NCBI GenBank assembly: GCA_930367215.1
Contig: OV884057.1
Location: 251,808,830-251,872,829, forward strand
DNA length: 64,000 nucleotides
From: Pollenia angustigena
Lineage: Eukaryota > Arthropoda > Insecta > Diptera > Polleniidae
Direction: 5' to 3'
How positions within the stretch are numbered: the first letter of the stretch is position 1; every line of letters begins with the position of its first letter. Shown here piece by piece: positions 1-10,329 of the stretch. The position numbers were made by a program, and so were the translations under genes. A model generated the notes under the pieces. The model was not told the DNA's origin. It searched no databases and saw nothing but the letters and a program-made list of their open reading frames with translations.

Positions 1-1193
1 TGGCAATAGCTTTTCTGAATGTTTAAGGCAATTTCTTCTAAAGTAAATACATACATATATTAAAACACGAAAGAAAAATCTCTTAAAAAGAAGCAGCAAA
101 AAACCAGAAATAAACTTGAAAGGCATTGATTTCTGTAGAATGTTGCTTCCTTTTTTGCGCACAGCATTTAAATAAACGAAAATAACGAATGAAATTTTGT
201 TACATTGAAATAAAAGGCAAAATGGAAAAAAGCCAAGAGAGAAAAAAAGTCTTAAGCTAATTTATGGCTTAACTTAAAAAGTAATTAAATTATGTAACAA
301 AGTAGAAGTTTAAAGAAAAATACAAAAATTAAAGTTAATAAATAAAAAAAAAAAAAATTAAACTAAGTTAAAATGTTAGGCAAATAAAGACTTCTAGACT
401 GCAAGTCTATTAAAATGTTATTTATGTATTTACCAGTAAAAACTTTCCATTCCCCACTTTTTCTTTTTTAAATTAAGAAAATTTAACAATTTATCGGCTC
501 AATTAACATTGAATGTCACATAAATCTTTAATTACGATATTATCTCTTCAGTACAACATTCTCTTGCCATCTTTATCAGTTCTTAAGTCCAACTACCACA
601 TCTCACACTTTCACTCTAAGCATTAAGAGTGAGAGAGAAAGATAGAGCGGCAGACAGATTTATTTCATTTAATATCTTGAGTTTTTTCTTGTTTTTTTTT
701 TTGTTATTTAGCTAGAGTCTCGTTACATTTTCACGTTCGGTGAGACTTTGTGAAAACTGTGGAAAAGTAAATTACCATAATGAGTGAAGGTCCTTGGGGG
801 ACTTTAAATAATATTGTTTAAATACTCTTAAATGTTAAAGATAAATACTTTTGCATAAAACTTTAATAGTTGAGATGTTGATTGGTGTGTTGGAATCAAG
901 GACCGGAAAATGTTTTTTTATTTTGTTTCTAAAAAAATTTTTATTGTGCAAGTTTAAAAAATTCTACATTTTACAGAAAATAAAAAATTTCTAAAATAGT
1001 TTTGAAAAAAATGCCGTCGAAAAAAATAAATAAAATAAAGTTTTTGAAATAAAACGTTTTCTTAAAAACATAAAATAAAGTTTTTTAAATAAAACGTTTT
1101 CTTAAAAACATAAAAAAACAAAATAATTATGTATATTTAAGCATTGTCATAAAAATTTCATTCTTTAAAACAAATTCAAATCAAATTTATGAA
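1..1193. other. AT-rich non-coding stretch
   Basis: No coding pattern was seen on either strand. The stretch is A/T-rich with poly-A and poly-T runs. It contains a short direct repeat (entered separately) and ends at the target site of the CACTA-like element. Confidence 0.6.
1031..1110. repeat. 40-bp direct tandem repeat, two copies
   Basis: Two adjacent 40-bp units (1031-1070 and 1071-1110), both containing AAATAAAACGTTTTCTTAAA, differ at about one position. No function is evident; this looks like simple slippage or a small local duplication. Confidence 0.7.
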
Positions 1194-1218
1194 CCCAGCC
1201 AGAAAAATACTCCGACGT
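1194..1218 (+). repeat. Left terminal inverted repeat of the CACTA-like element
   Basis: 25 bp beginning CCCAGCCAGA and ending TCCGACGT. Its reverse complement occurs at 5119-5143 with two substitutions. Confidence 0.8.
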
Positions 1219-1647
1219 TGTCTGAGTCAGACTTTCTTGCAAATGTCTGGCTTTGTTCTGAGAGACTTCGTTAAGATTTCTGTCAGATATTTAACCTACG
1301 TTTTGTCTTGCCGCTTTCTGATCGATTTCGCATGGAAATATAGGGGGATTTTTTTAAATCGATATATCTAATAGATTTCTGACTGAAGTCGTACAGACGT
1401 GTGTTTTTAACACTTGTTCCGGGAAATATTTTTTTTTTAAAAATAATGAAAATTGTCAAAAAATTTTAAGTATTTTTTTATTGTTCAAAAATAAATTTTA
1501 AAAAAGGTACGTACGCATAAAAGTTTTTTTAAATAAAAAAAAAACAAAAAAGAAAAGAAATAAATCAGTTTTAAAAAAATAAAATAAAAAAGTTTTGAAA
1601 AAATGTATAATTAAAAAAACAAAAAATAAAATAAAAAAATAACAAAA

Positions 1648-3619
1648 ATGATCATATCGCGTCAAGCTTTTAGAAAGCAAATCAAAAAAGAAGCTCAAAT
1701 TTTAATTGCAAATTTATTGGAGCCACATTGTCCCTTCGTAAGTTCTATAGAAAAAGATGATGCAAACCAAATCCAACGTAATGTGGAAATATGCTCAAAT
1801 ACTACTGATTGGTCAAAATTGTTCTAATTTCATTAGCAAGTCATCAAGTCAAGAGGCAAGTCGTCCATCAGATGAAAATATAAATTATTGTGGTGATAAC
1901 TTAAGGTCTTTTCTTTGTGACTGGTCCATAAAAAATTCAATTTCATATGATGCAATGAATGAATTACTAAAAAGATTGAAAAAAGTTGACGATAGCTTGC
2001 CAGGAGACGTCCGAACACTTCGTGAAACTCCGAAAACAACAACAATTCTAGAAATGGGGAAATGAACATATTTCCATTATTGTTTAACAAATTGCTTGAC
2101 GGATTTCTTGTTTCAATACAAGGCAACGAATCCCACAACAAAGTTAATTTTAAACTTTGGAATTGACGGGCTTCCACTATTCAAAAGCTCAAAGAAATGT
2201 GTATGGCCAATTATGATGAGTGTGGGAAATTACACGCCAGTGTATTTAGTTGGAGCTTACGTAAATATTGCAAGCAATAAAGAAACAAATAAATTTACTA
2301 AGCCTGATAATTCTAATAATTTTTTAAAATATTTAATTGAAGATATAGAAGCTTTAAATAATTGTGCGTTTTTCTTTAACAATAAGTTTTATAATATTCA
2401 AATTGGTAATTTTGTATGTGATGCGCCAGCACGCGCATTTCTTTTAAATGTTAAATCTCATTCTGGATATTACAGTTGTACTAAATGCACTCAGAAAGGA
2501 GAATATTTTCAAAACAGGATTATTTTCCCGCTTATCTGTGAAGAGCTTCGTACTGACGAGTCCTTTAAGAAAAGACTTCAACCTGAGCACCATGTAAAAA
2601 CAGAACCTTTGATTATGGAATATGCGGGTATAGGATGTGTCACCCAGTTTCCTTTAGATTACATGCATGTTGTCTGCCTTGGCGTAATGAAACAACTTAT
2701 AAAATTGTGGACTAAAAGGAGAGGAAACGTTTATAGTTTAAATAATGACCAAATCATTAGAATTTCCCAAAACAATGGTGTCGTAGCAAAACAATTTTGT
2801 TCAGAATTCAACAGAGTACCTAGAACTCTTGAGGAATTTGATAGGTGGAAAGCTACCGAACTGCGATCGTTTTTGTTGTACAGTGGTTTAATTGTACTCA
2901 AAAATATCTTGGATGATTGCCGATACGAGCATTTTTGCAAATTACATATCGCAATAAGAATATTGTGTGACAAATCACTTTGTGGGGCTTACAATCAAAA
3001 GGCTAAGCTATTACTTATCGAGTTTATTAAAGACGTTCCTCGATTATACGGAAAAGAAAATCTTACGAATAATTTACATTCTCTGATGCATCTAAACAAC
3101 GACGTGTTGAAGTATGGACCGTTAGACAATTTCAGTGCTTTCAAATATGAAAACTACTTATATAACTTTAAAAAAAATGTGACAAGTGGATCAAACATTT
3201 TAGCTCAAGTGTCAAATAGAGTTATAGAGCAAAGCATGAGATTAAAAAAAGAAAGTAATTTTATAACATATCCAATTCTTAAACGCAACTTAGGAGGTTC
3301 ATATTACAGAAGCGCTCAGATGGAACAAGCAAAGTATTCACTTTTCCCACCTGATAACTACGTAAAAGCGCATCATTCGCTTTATGTAATAAAAGCCATT
3401 CAAAAGTCATCTAATGATATACTTTTATATTGCCATAAAATTAAAGCCTTTGAAAATTTTTTTAATATAGGTGATCTTTCGGATTCTATAGGCATTTATA
3501 AAACTGAAAAAGAAGATTTCACGGAGACGGAAACACTTTTTTCTGTTTCGCAAGTTTTAAATAAATACATAAAATTTGAGCTGGAATCGTTAATATTATA
3601 TATACCTTTATTAAAATAA
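1648..3619 (+). pseudogene. CACTA-like transposase with one internal stop and an N-terminal frameshift
   Basis: A single frame runs from 1757 to 3619 (621 codons) except for one TGA at 2063-2065. An upstream frame from the ATG at 1648 (start MIISRQAFRKQ) appears to join it by a frameshift near 1820. Recognisable blocks are LRSFLCDWSI and LPGDVRTLRETP just before the stop, FGIDGLPLFKSS, CDAPARAFL, a Cys pair in YYSCTKC, and FPLDYMHVVCLGVMK. This pattern is that of large insect transposases annotated near DUF4806 proteins. The acidic residues in FGIDGLP, CDAPARA and DYMH are candidate catalytic positions (inference). The TGA interrupts an otherwise continuous conserved block (GK-stop-TYFHY), so the lesion is recent. 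The nearby DUF4806 gene supports a two-gene element. Confidence 0.7.
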
Positions 3620-3621
3620 GC

Positions 3622-4658
3622 ATGGAACAATCTCAAGAATCGCAAAGTAATGTGTAATACTTGTGTAGCAAAAATCATTTTTCTTAACTAATCTTTCATG
3701 TCTTTTTTATAGTATATACCACACTTGATGTTGTAGTTCCAACTTCTAGCACTGCAGTACTTAATAGTAAGTATAAATATAATAAAAATCAAATCCTAAA
3801 AGGCCGAGTTTAAAAAAAAAAATTTCCTTGTATCTCGTGTCTTATTTTACGTTGTTTTGCAATACCCTAATTAGAAAGTGATTGCTTTATTCTTTACAGA
3901 TATTCAAAATTTGTTAAATATAGCAGCGGAGCAAAACAAGGCCATCTTGGAGGAGAATAAAAAACTAAGAGAAGGAAATAACAAAATCTTGACGCACTTC
4001 ACGCAAGAATTCGTTGCACTTAAGAAGACCGTGGAGAATTCCCTAATTGAGTTGAAATCCCAAAAGATTTTATTTTCTCTTCAACCTCCTTTAGAACTGG
4101 CAACCGTAGAAGAGATCTTAAAATTTGACATGGAACTTAAAGAAGATGAAGAAAAAAGACTGAAACTAGTAAGTTTTAAAATATATGAAGGCATTTTGTT
4201 TTTGTTTACTAAAAATATTTAATTTTAGATAGCCAGATATAACCAAAAACCACAGGATAACGTTACCAAATTTGTATAGGAAAATTTAAGAACGATTTTT
4301 AAAAACGACGACGTTACCATTAAATTTTCGTGGACAAACGTGAAAGGCAATATAGGTGTTAAAGATTTCGTGTTTATTAAGCTCTTAAAAGGTACGTTTA
4401 CTTGATTTTTTATAAAAATTTATTGTTATATTCTCTCAATTAATTATTTGCAAAAAAGAGAATAATTATTTTTTTTAACCAATACATATAAGTTTTTAAT
4501 GGTTTTTGTAAAATTCTTGTTTCTTAGATCTTGCTTTGGAAAATATACCAAAAACAACAAGCAGCTCCGTGGACGATCTCGTGAAAAAATTTTTCAACTA
4601 GACCAAAGATAGAATTGGCAAAGCTGAAAAACACAAAAGAGAAGATTTAAGAAACTAA
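3622..4658 (+). pseudogene. DUF4806-domain accessory gene of the CACTA-like element, intron-containing
   Basis: Starts at ATG 3622, two bases after the transposase stop. Likely exons are 3622 to about 3650, about 3713-3770, 3899-4167, about 4230-4390 and about 4528-4658; several are bounded by GT and by TATAG, TTACAG, TTTTAG or CTTAG acceptors. The product would be a coiled-coil region (LNIAAEQNKAILEENKKL) followed by a DUF4806-type block (LATVEEILKFDMEL, then FSWTNVKGN). In-frame stops occur at 4277-4279 (TAG) and 4599-4601 (TAG). The function of DUF4806 is unknown to me; its position suggests a DNA-binding or regulatory partner, as the second gene of plant CACTA elements is (inference). Confidence 0.6.
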
Positions 4659-5118
4659 CAAATATTAAAATTATTACAAATTAATTTCATTAAAATATGT
4701 ATGCCTGTAGTATATAATCTTTGAAACAAAAAAAAAAAAATAAAACAAATAAACAACAAACAGTTGACATTGACAAGTCTTAATTAACTTTATTTCACGT
4801 TTTTGTAAGACTAGGGATTCTTTTAAATTTCTGTGAGAAATCTGTGCGATTAGTCGGTAAGAATTGCTTTTGACAATCTTTCAGAAATCTGCCAGAAAAC
4901 ATTAGGAATGTCGTCAAACATTTCAGAATTTCTCATGCCTTTTTCGTCCGATTTCTTTAAGACATCTATTAGAAAAGCTGACAAAAAAAACAGAACTTCC
5001 AACGACATGTCTGTCAGAATTCATGTCAACCACTTCATGTATTTTTGGGTCAGAATTCTGACAGAATTCGTATACGATTCCGACTCTTTTGCCGACGATT
5101 CTATAAGATATCTGAAAG

Positions 5119-5143
5119 ACGTCGGATTATTTTGCTGGCTGGG
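5119..5143 (-). repeat. Right terminal inverted repeat of the CACTA-like element
   Basis: Ends in GCTGGCTGGG, followed directly by the GAA target duplication. Reverse-complements to the left terminus with two mismatches. Confidence 0.8.
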
Positions 5144-5146
5144 AAG

Positions 5147-5553
5147 AGGCTTCTGAAAATACATACATACATATTTCATTTTTTAAAAATACATACATAG
5201 AAAAAAAAAATTCTAAAAAAAAACGTTTTAAAAAATATTTTTCAACAAAAAAAAAAGTTTTTTGAAAATTTTTATTTGTTTTTTTTTTTACAAAAAAAGT
5301 TTTTGCTTTTTTTTGAAACTATACATTTTGTTTTCAAAAAAAATGTTTCTTTTCTTTTTCGTTTAAATTTTAAACACAGAAAAACAATAAGGGTCTTCAT
5401 GATATTGCTTAAAATTACCATTTGTGCAAATGGGTAAACTTGCGAGACTCGTTTCATGAAGATCCTTTTTAATTTTTGTGTATTTTTAAACAATTAATGT
5501 CATTTCAATCAGAAACGTCAATAAAAAAATATATTAAAAAAAAAATAATTAAA
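5147..5553. other. AT-rich spacer with poly-A/T runs
   Basis: Low-complexity A/T tracts and no supported gene. The peptides encoded here are runs of Lys or Phe created by homopolymers. Confidence 0.5.
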
Positions 5554-6298
5554 AATAATTAGTATTGTGGTTATTTTGTTGAACCATCCATGGCTTTCAA
5601 TCCAAACATTTAATATTTTTAATTAGGCTTAAGTTCATGAAATTTAACCTCCACCAAATTACCTTTATGAAGAAAGGAATTTTACAACATGAAAATCAAT
5701 TAAAATTGTTATTGATAATCTTTCATTCTTGACGTGGCTCGGGCCCGAACCCTGGCCAGCAGGTTACCATGACATGTTTCGATCGCAACCACTCGATCTC
5801 CTCAGATGGATTTGCCGTCTTACACTCGCAGCCATCGACGACTGCTGACGTCACTAGTCAAACATCAATCCTTAAACCAAATTGTATTTTAACATTTGGT
5901 AGATCGAAATTTGCTTTCCTGAATGATTATCCATTTTAATTGATCTTACATGTTTTTTCCTTTACCTCTGTTTTTTCATACTTTCGTCAAGAATTTTTCT
6001 TGAAGTCCAAGTACATTTTTTTGTTTTTTCACTTTGTCTTTCTCTTTTCTGTTGACCTTTTTCAGCACAACTTGAAGGACAAATGTACACATAGAGCTCG
6101 TGCCTTAGCTTTAACAATAATTAGTATTGTGGTTATTTTGTTGAACCATCCATGGCTTTCAATCCAAACATTTAATATTTTTAATTAGGCTTAAGTTCAT
6201 GAAATTTAACCTCCACCAAATTACCTTTATGAAGAAAGGAATTTTACAACATGAAAATCAATTAAAATTGTTATTGATAATCTTTCATTCTTGACGTG
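5554..6298 (-). repeat. A-B-C-A segment of a tRNA-like (SINE-type) tandem repeat
   Basis: Block A (5554-5732) recurs at 6116-6298, a period of 562 bp. Between them are block B (5733-5893) and block C (5894-6115). B read on the minus strand contains GATCGAGTGGTT (A-box-like) and, about 40 nt later, GGGTTCGGGCCC (B-box-like), the layout of a tRNA-derived pol III promoter. B recurs nearly identically at 11067-11226 and 18003-18160. The second A is interrupted at 6298 by the LTR element, whose far side resumes with B at 11067. The array was therefore A-B-C-A-B before that insertion. Confidence 0.6.
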
Positions 6299-6606
6299 TG
6301 TAATGATAATCGATGGAAAAATGTATGGAATGTGTAGTTTGTAATAAAAAAAAAGTTTTAAGTATTATCTTAGCACTTCTGCCGCATTTTGCCGAGCATT
6401 AATATGCACGAATTTTTTGAGAAGTAAAACAAATCAAATTAGAGTTGAATTAATTCTGATTTTATTAATACAAATTAACAACTTATATACTAATTTATTT
6501 TAGGGTCAGCATTAATGTGGCACAATAACAAATCAATAGTAGATTTGTTGTTCCCACGGGAATTAGCAATTGTGACAAATATTGTTGGCGCGTGAAAATA
6601 ATTATT
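6299..6606 (-). repeat. 3' LTR, truncated by the internal deletion
   Basis: Near-identical to 10564-10871, showing recent insertion. It lacks the part equivalent to 10872-11066, so the deletion breakpoint lies inside U3. About six bases (TTATTC) are shared at the junction. Confidence 0.88.
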
Positions 6607-8500
6607 CTTTCTCAATAACTGACTTATTTCTTTCATGTCTATTCAAAGATTTACTTGCATATGATATAGGAAGGTCGTTACCAATTTCACCTTGTGAGAG
6701 TATTGCTCCTAAAGCTACGTTTGAGGCGTCTGTGGTTAGTACAAATGGTTTATCAAAATCAGGGTATTGTAATATAGGTGGGTTCTTAAGTCTGTTTCTT
6801 AAAGTGTCAAATGCTTTTTGGCAATCTTTTGTCCATTCGAATTTGACTTTCTTCTTCAATAAGTTGTTTAGGCAGTTTGCTGTTTCAGCAAAATCCGGAA
6901 TGAATCTTCTATAGTAATTACAGAAGGCTATAAATCTTCTAACTTCGTCCGAATTTTTTGGAATAGGATATTGTTCAATAATTTCATATTTTGTTGGATC
7001 GGTTTTAATACCGTCTTTTGTAATAAGATGACCTAAATATAAGACTTCTGGCTTTAAAAAGCAACATTTTTCTGCATTTAATTTCAAGTTGTACTGTTTA
7101 AGTCTTTCAAATACTTTTATGAGATTTTCATTGTGGTGCTTAAGGCTACATCCAAAAATAATAATATCATCTACATATAGGAATGCTTCCAATTCCAGAC
7201 CAGACAATGCTATCGTTAGCATCCTCTGAAAACTGTTTGATGATATTTTTAGTCCAAAAGGTAGTCTATTATATTGATAGTGACCGCTGTTAGTGGAAAA
7301 TGCTGTCATTGGTCTTGATGCTGTATCTAGTTCTATCTGATGGAAAGAACTTGTCATGTCAAGAGTGGAAAAATATTTTGCTCGACCTAGTTTGTCTAAA
7401 ACATCTTCTAGTCTTGTTAGGGGGAATTTGTCGTTTACTACTTTACCATTCAAACGTCTGTAATCTACAACTAGACGCCATTTCTTTATGTCATCTTGTC
7501 CTTTTTTAGGAACCAATAATAAAGGAGAGTTGTATGGACTAATTGATGGCTCTATTACATTTTCTTGTAATAATTTCTGTACTTGTCTGTCTATTTCATT
7601 CAATTGTGATTGTGGTAAACGATAATTTTTTGTATATACTGGGGTTTTATCGTTAAGTTCTATTGTTTGTTTGTAAAAATTATTAGTGGTTAATGATTCT
7701 CCCTCTAGATGAAATATTTCTTGATATTGTTTTAATATGTCGTATAAGGTTTTCTGTTTTTCGTTATCAAAATCTTCGAATTTTATTGTTTTTAGTAATT
7801 TCTGAAACCTGTTTTCTAAATAATGTTCGTCATCTAGATGAGTGGTTCTATAAATGTTATAGTATTGTAAAGGTATCGTAGCTAGTTTAAGATGCGACAA
7901 TCGTATGGGTGTTTCTAATGTGTTTAGAATTTTAATGTGGCGATTACCATTTTTTGGTATTATCGTGTTTGCAATGAAAACTCCGTTTTCTATTTCTTTA
8001 TTGCATACTACACTATCTTCACCTATTTTAATGTTGATTTTTACTATTTTTTCACTTCTTGGTGGTATGATGACGCTTGTTAAATGTTTTGTATTAGTTT
8101 CTATAGGAATTGTGATACTATCTTCATTTATATAAGTACTTATAGTTTGTGTATCGTAGTTTATTATACAGTTGTATTTACGGAAGAAGTCCATTCCTAA
8201 AATTCCGTCTGTGTTTACTGGAAAGTCACTGTCTACTAAGTAAAATTTATGTTTTAAGCAATGTTCTCCAAGTACCGCTTCTAATTTAGTCGATCCAATA
8301 GTCTCTGTATAGTGTTTGGTTATGCCATTCAATCTAAGAATATCTTGTTCATTTACATTATATCCGTGTATAATATTTTCCTTGCAAAGGGATATATCAG
8401 AACCAGTATCTATTAGGAAAGTCAGTTTGTAAGTCAGGTTTTTGATAGAAAGATATATAAAGTTCGAAGTGTTGGGATTTATTGTGTAAGTCTGTAATTT
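6602..8500 (-). pseudogene. pol: pol: protease, reverse transcriptase and N-terminal RNase H; integrase deleted
   Basis: The frame is open from at least 8500 and overlaps the gag end in the -1 frame, so expression by -1 frameshifting is likely. An aspartic protease motif LIDTGSD lies near 8420. The RT has the fingers motif WRLVVDYRRLN, the core FSTLDMTSSFHQIEL, and the catalytic YVDD in EAFLYVDDIIIFG. A connection region follows with LGHLITKDGI and FCNYYRRFIPDF. RNase H begins with LTTDASNVALGAILSQ and stops at RNKSVIEKE, where the deletion joins the LTR and supplies a TAA. No internal stop is present upstream. A full pol of this family would add roughly 500 or more residues including integrase. 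Confidence 0.92.
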
Positions 8501-9657
8501 TCCCTTTCTGGAGATTCGTTCTGAGTCTCCAGGGCTTCTTCGTTTCCCTGTCGATGTATTGTGCGTACGTTTGGGTTGTTATTTCTTTGATTTGTATGGT
8601 TGTTATTGTTATAGGTGTTTCTATTATTTCTGTTGTAAGCATTATTTGTGTTGTATCTACTGTTGGTGTTATTTGAATTCCTATTATAATTATTAAAATT
8701 TCTACTATTATTGTTGTTGTTATAATTATTGTTGTAGTTTCTGTCATTTCTGTTGAAGTCTTGTCTTCTTTGATTGTTGTATCTGTTATTGTTGTAGTTG
8801 TAATTACTGCGTCGATTTCTGTCATTTATATGAAAGATCTTAAATGTATTTGTTGCCTGTAATAGTCTTTCCTGTGTGCTAGCTATTTCAAATGCTTGTG
8901 CTAGCGATTTAGGTTGTGCTGCTATAACTGTTGTTCTTATGTTCTCTTGTAAACCTTCTTGGAATGTTTCGAGTGCTAATTTTTCGTTCAACATTCTAAT
9001 TGTAGATCGTGCTATTTCATTTGAACTGTCTTCAAGGTCACTGAATTGTACTATGGTTAATTCTGAAATCAATGTGTTTATTTTTTCTCTAAAACTTGAC
9101 ACATTACCTCTCTGCTTAATATTTCTAATTTCCGAATGAAGACTACTGGCTGTCTTTGTTGACTTGAAATGATTGGAAAGTGTTGATTTTAGTTCGGTAA
9201 ATGTTTTTGGTATGTCTTGTGTCATTAAAATACTTCTAACCCTATCGCTTAATTTCATGGCAATAATATATTTTATTAAATTATTTTTCCCTTGTTCGTT
9301 AAGTTCATCGTGAACCATTTCAACCATTGATAGAAATATACCGAGGTGTGTAGGTTTTCCGTCAAATATAGGAATTGTGTCCGAAGCTTTTTTGCTATCG
9401 AAGTTTGACATGTTTGAGCTGTTTGAATCGGAGTGTTCTTTCAAAAGTTCGATTGCGGTTGTCTTTAACGTTTTAAATTCTTCAATTTTTTGTTGTCTAA
9501 GTGGATTTGATAAATAGCCTATAAGTTTTCCAAATTGTCTACTATATTCATTTATTAAGTGATACTTTTCTTTTATTGTTTCTTCTGTATATTTTCTACC
9601 TTTTGATTTTTTAGCGTTTATAATTAATTTCTGTAGTTCTCCAATAATTTGGTCCAT
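8479..9657 (-). CDS. gag: Gag-like protein with Asn/Arg-rich C-terminus (392 aa)
   Basis: An intact frame from ATG 9657 to TAA 8479-8481. The N-terminal half has the helical character of gypsy-group capsid domains (IPIFDGKPTHLGIFLSMVEM, FRE-K-LISELT). The last ~120 residues are a repetitive Asn/Arg/Tyr tract (NYNNNYNNNNNSRNFNNYNR) that probably replaces a CCHC zinc knuckle as the nucleic-acid-binding tail; I see no CCHC box. It ends within the pol frame, giving a short -1 overlap. An overlapping Thr/Ile-rich frame at 8397-8825 is only a shadow of the Asn-rich repeat. Confidence 0.85.
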   Translation of the reverse strand: MDQIIGELQKLIINAKKSKGRKYTEETIKEKYHLINEYSRQFGKLIGYLSNPLRQQKIEEFKTLKTTAIELLKEHSDSNSSNMSNFDSKKASDTIPIFDGKPTHLGIFLSMVEMVHDELNEQGKNNLIKYIIAMKLSDRVRSILMTQDIPKTFTELKSTLSNHFKSTKTASSLHSEIRNIKQRGNVSSFREKINTLISELTIVQFSDLEDSSNEIARSTIRMLNEKLALETFQEGLQENIRTTVIAAQPKSLAQAFEIASTQERLLQATNTFKIFHINDRNRRSNYNYNNNRYNNQRRQDFNRNDRNYNNNYNNNNNSRNFNNYNRNSNNTNSRYNTNNAYNRNNRNTYNNNNHTNQRNNNPNVRTIHRQGNEEALETQNESPERENYRLTQ

Positions 9658-9705
9658 AAGTATAAATGTATATATATATATTTTTTTTTTTTTTGATTGT
9701 TTTTA

Positions 9706-9954
9706 TTAATTTCTTACAGCATTAATCGCTGTGTGTTTTTTTATATAATTTTGTAAAAATTTCCATAATCCTAACAATATAATTATAATAAGTAAAATTA
9801 TAACTAGTTCTAAACTAATAGTTACTTTATTATCATTTATAGCATAGGCATTAGCCTGTCCTTGGACTGTAGCATCTGCTATTCCCATTTTTATATTTTC
9901 GAGTATAATTTCTTGTCTTTCCTTTTCATTTATCTTGATTATTTCAAATGTCAT
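9706..9954 (-). CDS. Small single-pass membrane protein, leader ORF 2 of the retrotransposon
   Basis: 82 codons from ATG 9954, only seven bases after the preceding ORF ends. A charged N-terminal half (EKERQEIILENIK) precedes one strongly hydrophobic segment (LELVIILLIIIILLGLW), then a basic tail (KKHTAI). It is intact despite sitting in a defective element. I do not recognise the family. 412/mdg1-type elements of Drosophila are, from memory, described with small ORFs before gag; whether this is homologous needs a search. Confidence 0.55.
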   Translation of the reverse strand: MTFEIIKINEKERQEIILENIKMGIADATVQGQANAYAINDNKVTISLELVIILLIIIILLGLWKFLQNYIKKHTAINAVRN

Positions 9955-9961
9955 TACCTTA

Positions 9962-10321
9962 TCATTTCCAGCCGTCTTCTTTCAATTTCTTTAGTTTTTT
10001 AATTAGTTCAGTTTTTTGTGTTCCAAAGCTTATATTTATTATTCTTTGTAAGTCAGCGCATTCTTTTTGGAATTTCCTTTTTCTTCCTCCTCTTTTTTTT
10101 GCCTTGTATAACCCTTGTGGTTCCTTGGACACACACAATTTACTCTTGTATTTGGCCTGTCTTTCTCTATACTCTTCTATAGAGATATGTTTAGGACCAG
10201 CAGATTTCGGTTGAGGGGTATACTTCGGTGGATCAGGACTGTTGCTGCTCACTGGAGTGGGGACATATTCCAGTAATTCTTCCCACTTCTTAAAAATTTT
10301 ATCTATTTCTATCTGGGACAT
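9962..10321 (-). CDS. Small basic protein, leader ORF 1 of the retrotransposon
   Basis: 119 codons from ATG 10321. The middle is Pro-rich (PTPVSSNSPDPPKYTPQP), followed by a Lys/Arg cluster (KAKKRGGRKRKFQKE) that resembles a nuclear-localisation or RNA-binding patch, and ends in a charged helix (KTELIKKLKKLKEDGWK). Uninterrupted and directly upstream of the membrane-protein ORF. Function unknown. Confidence 0.55.
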   Translation of the reverse strand: MSQIEIDKIFKKWEELLEYVPTPVSSNSPDPPKYTPQPKSAGPKHISIEEYRERQAKYKSKLCVSKEPQGLYKAKKRGGRKRKFQKECADLQRIINISFGTQKTELIKKLKKLKEDGWK

Positions 10322-10329
10322 TAAAAGAT

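Larger units (their letters stand above)
1194..5143 (+). mobile_element. CACTA/EnSpm-like DNA transposon, about 3.95 kb, two genes
   Basis: The ends are 25-bp terminal inverted repeats starting CCCAGCCAG and ending in CCGACGT, with two mismatches between them. They are flanked by GAA on both sides (1191-1193 and 5144-5146), a 3-bp target-site duplication. Both ends hold dense short direct and inverted copies of TGTCAGA/TCTGACA-like motifs (about 1220-1345 and 4860-5118), the subterminal pattern usual in CACTA elements. Inside are a plus-strand transposase and a downstream DUF4806-type gene with introns. The superfamily call rests on the 3-bp duplication, subterminal repeats and transposase resemblance; the CACTA terminus itself is absent. 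Both genes carry stops, so this copy is probably inactive but young. Confidence 0.7.

Noticed and set aside
1498..1698. Phe/Leu-rich minus-strand frame
   Set aside because: Poly-A artefact inside the CACTA-like element.
5733..5893. Genuine tRNA gene on the minus strand
   Set aside because: A-box and B-box-like motifs are present, but I could not form an acceptor stem or anticodon arm, and several copies sit in a dispersed repeat.
5940..6188. 82-codon frame with a hydrophobic start
   Set aside because: It runs across blocks C and A of the repeat and is not preserved in the copy at 18 kb.
8397..8825. 142-codon Thr/Ile-rich frame
   Set aside because: Out-of-frame translation of the Asn/Arg-rich gag tail; the retrotransposon pol uses a different frame.
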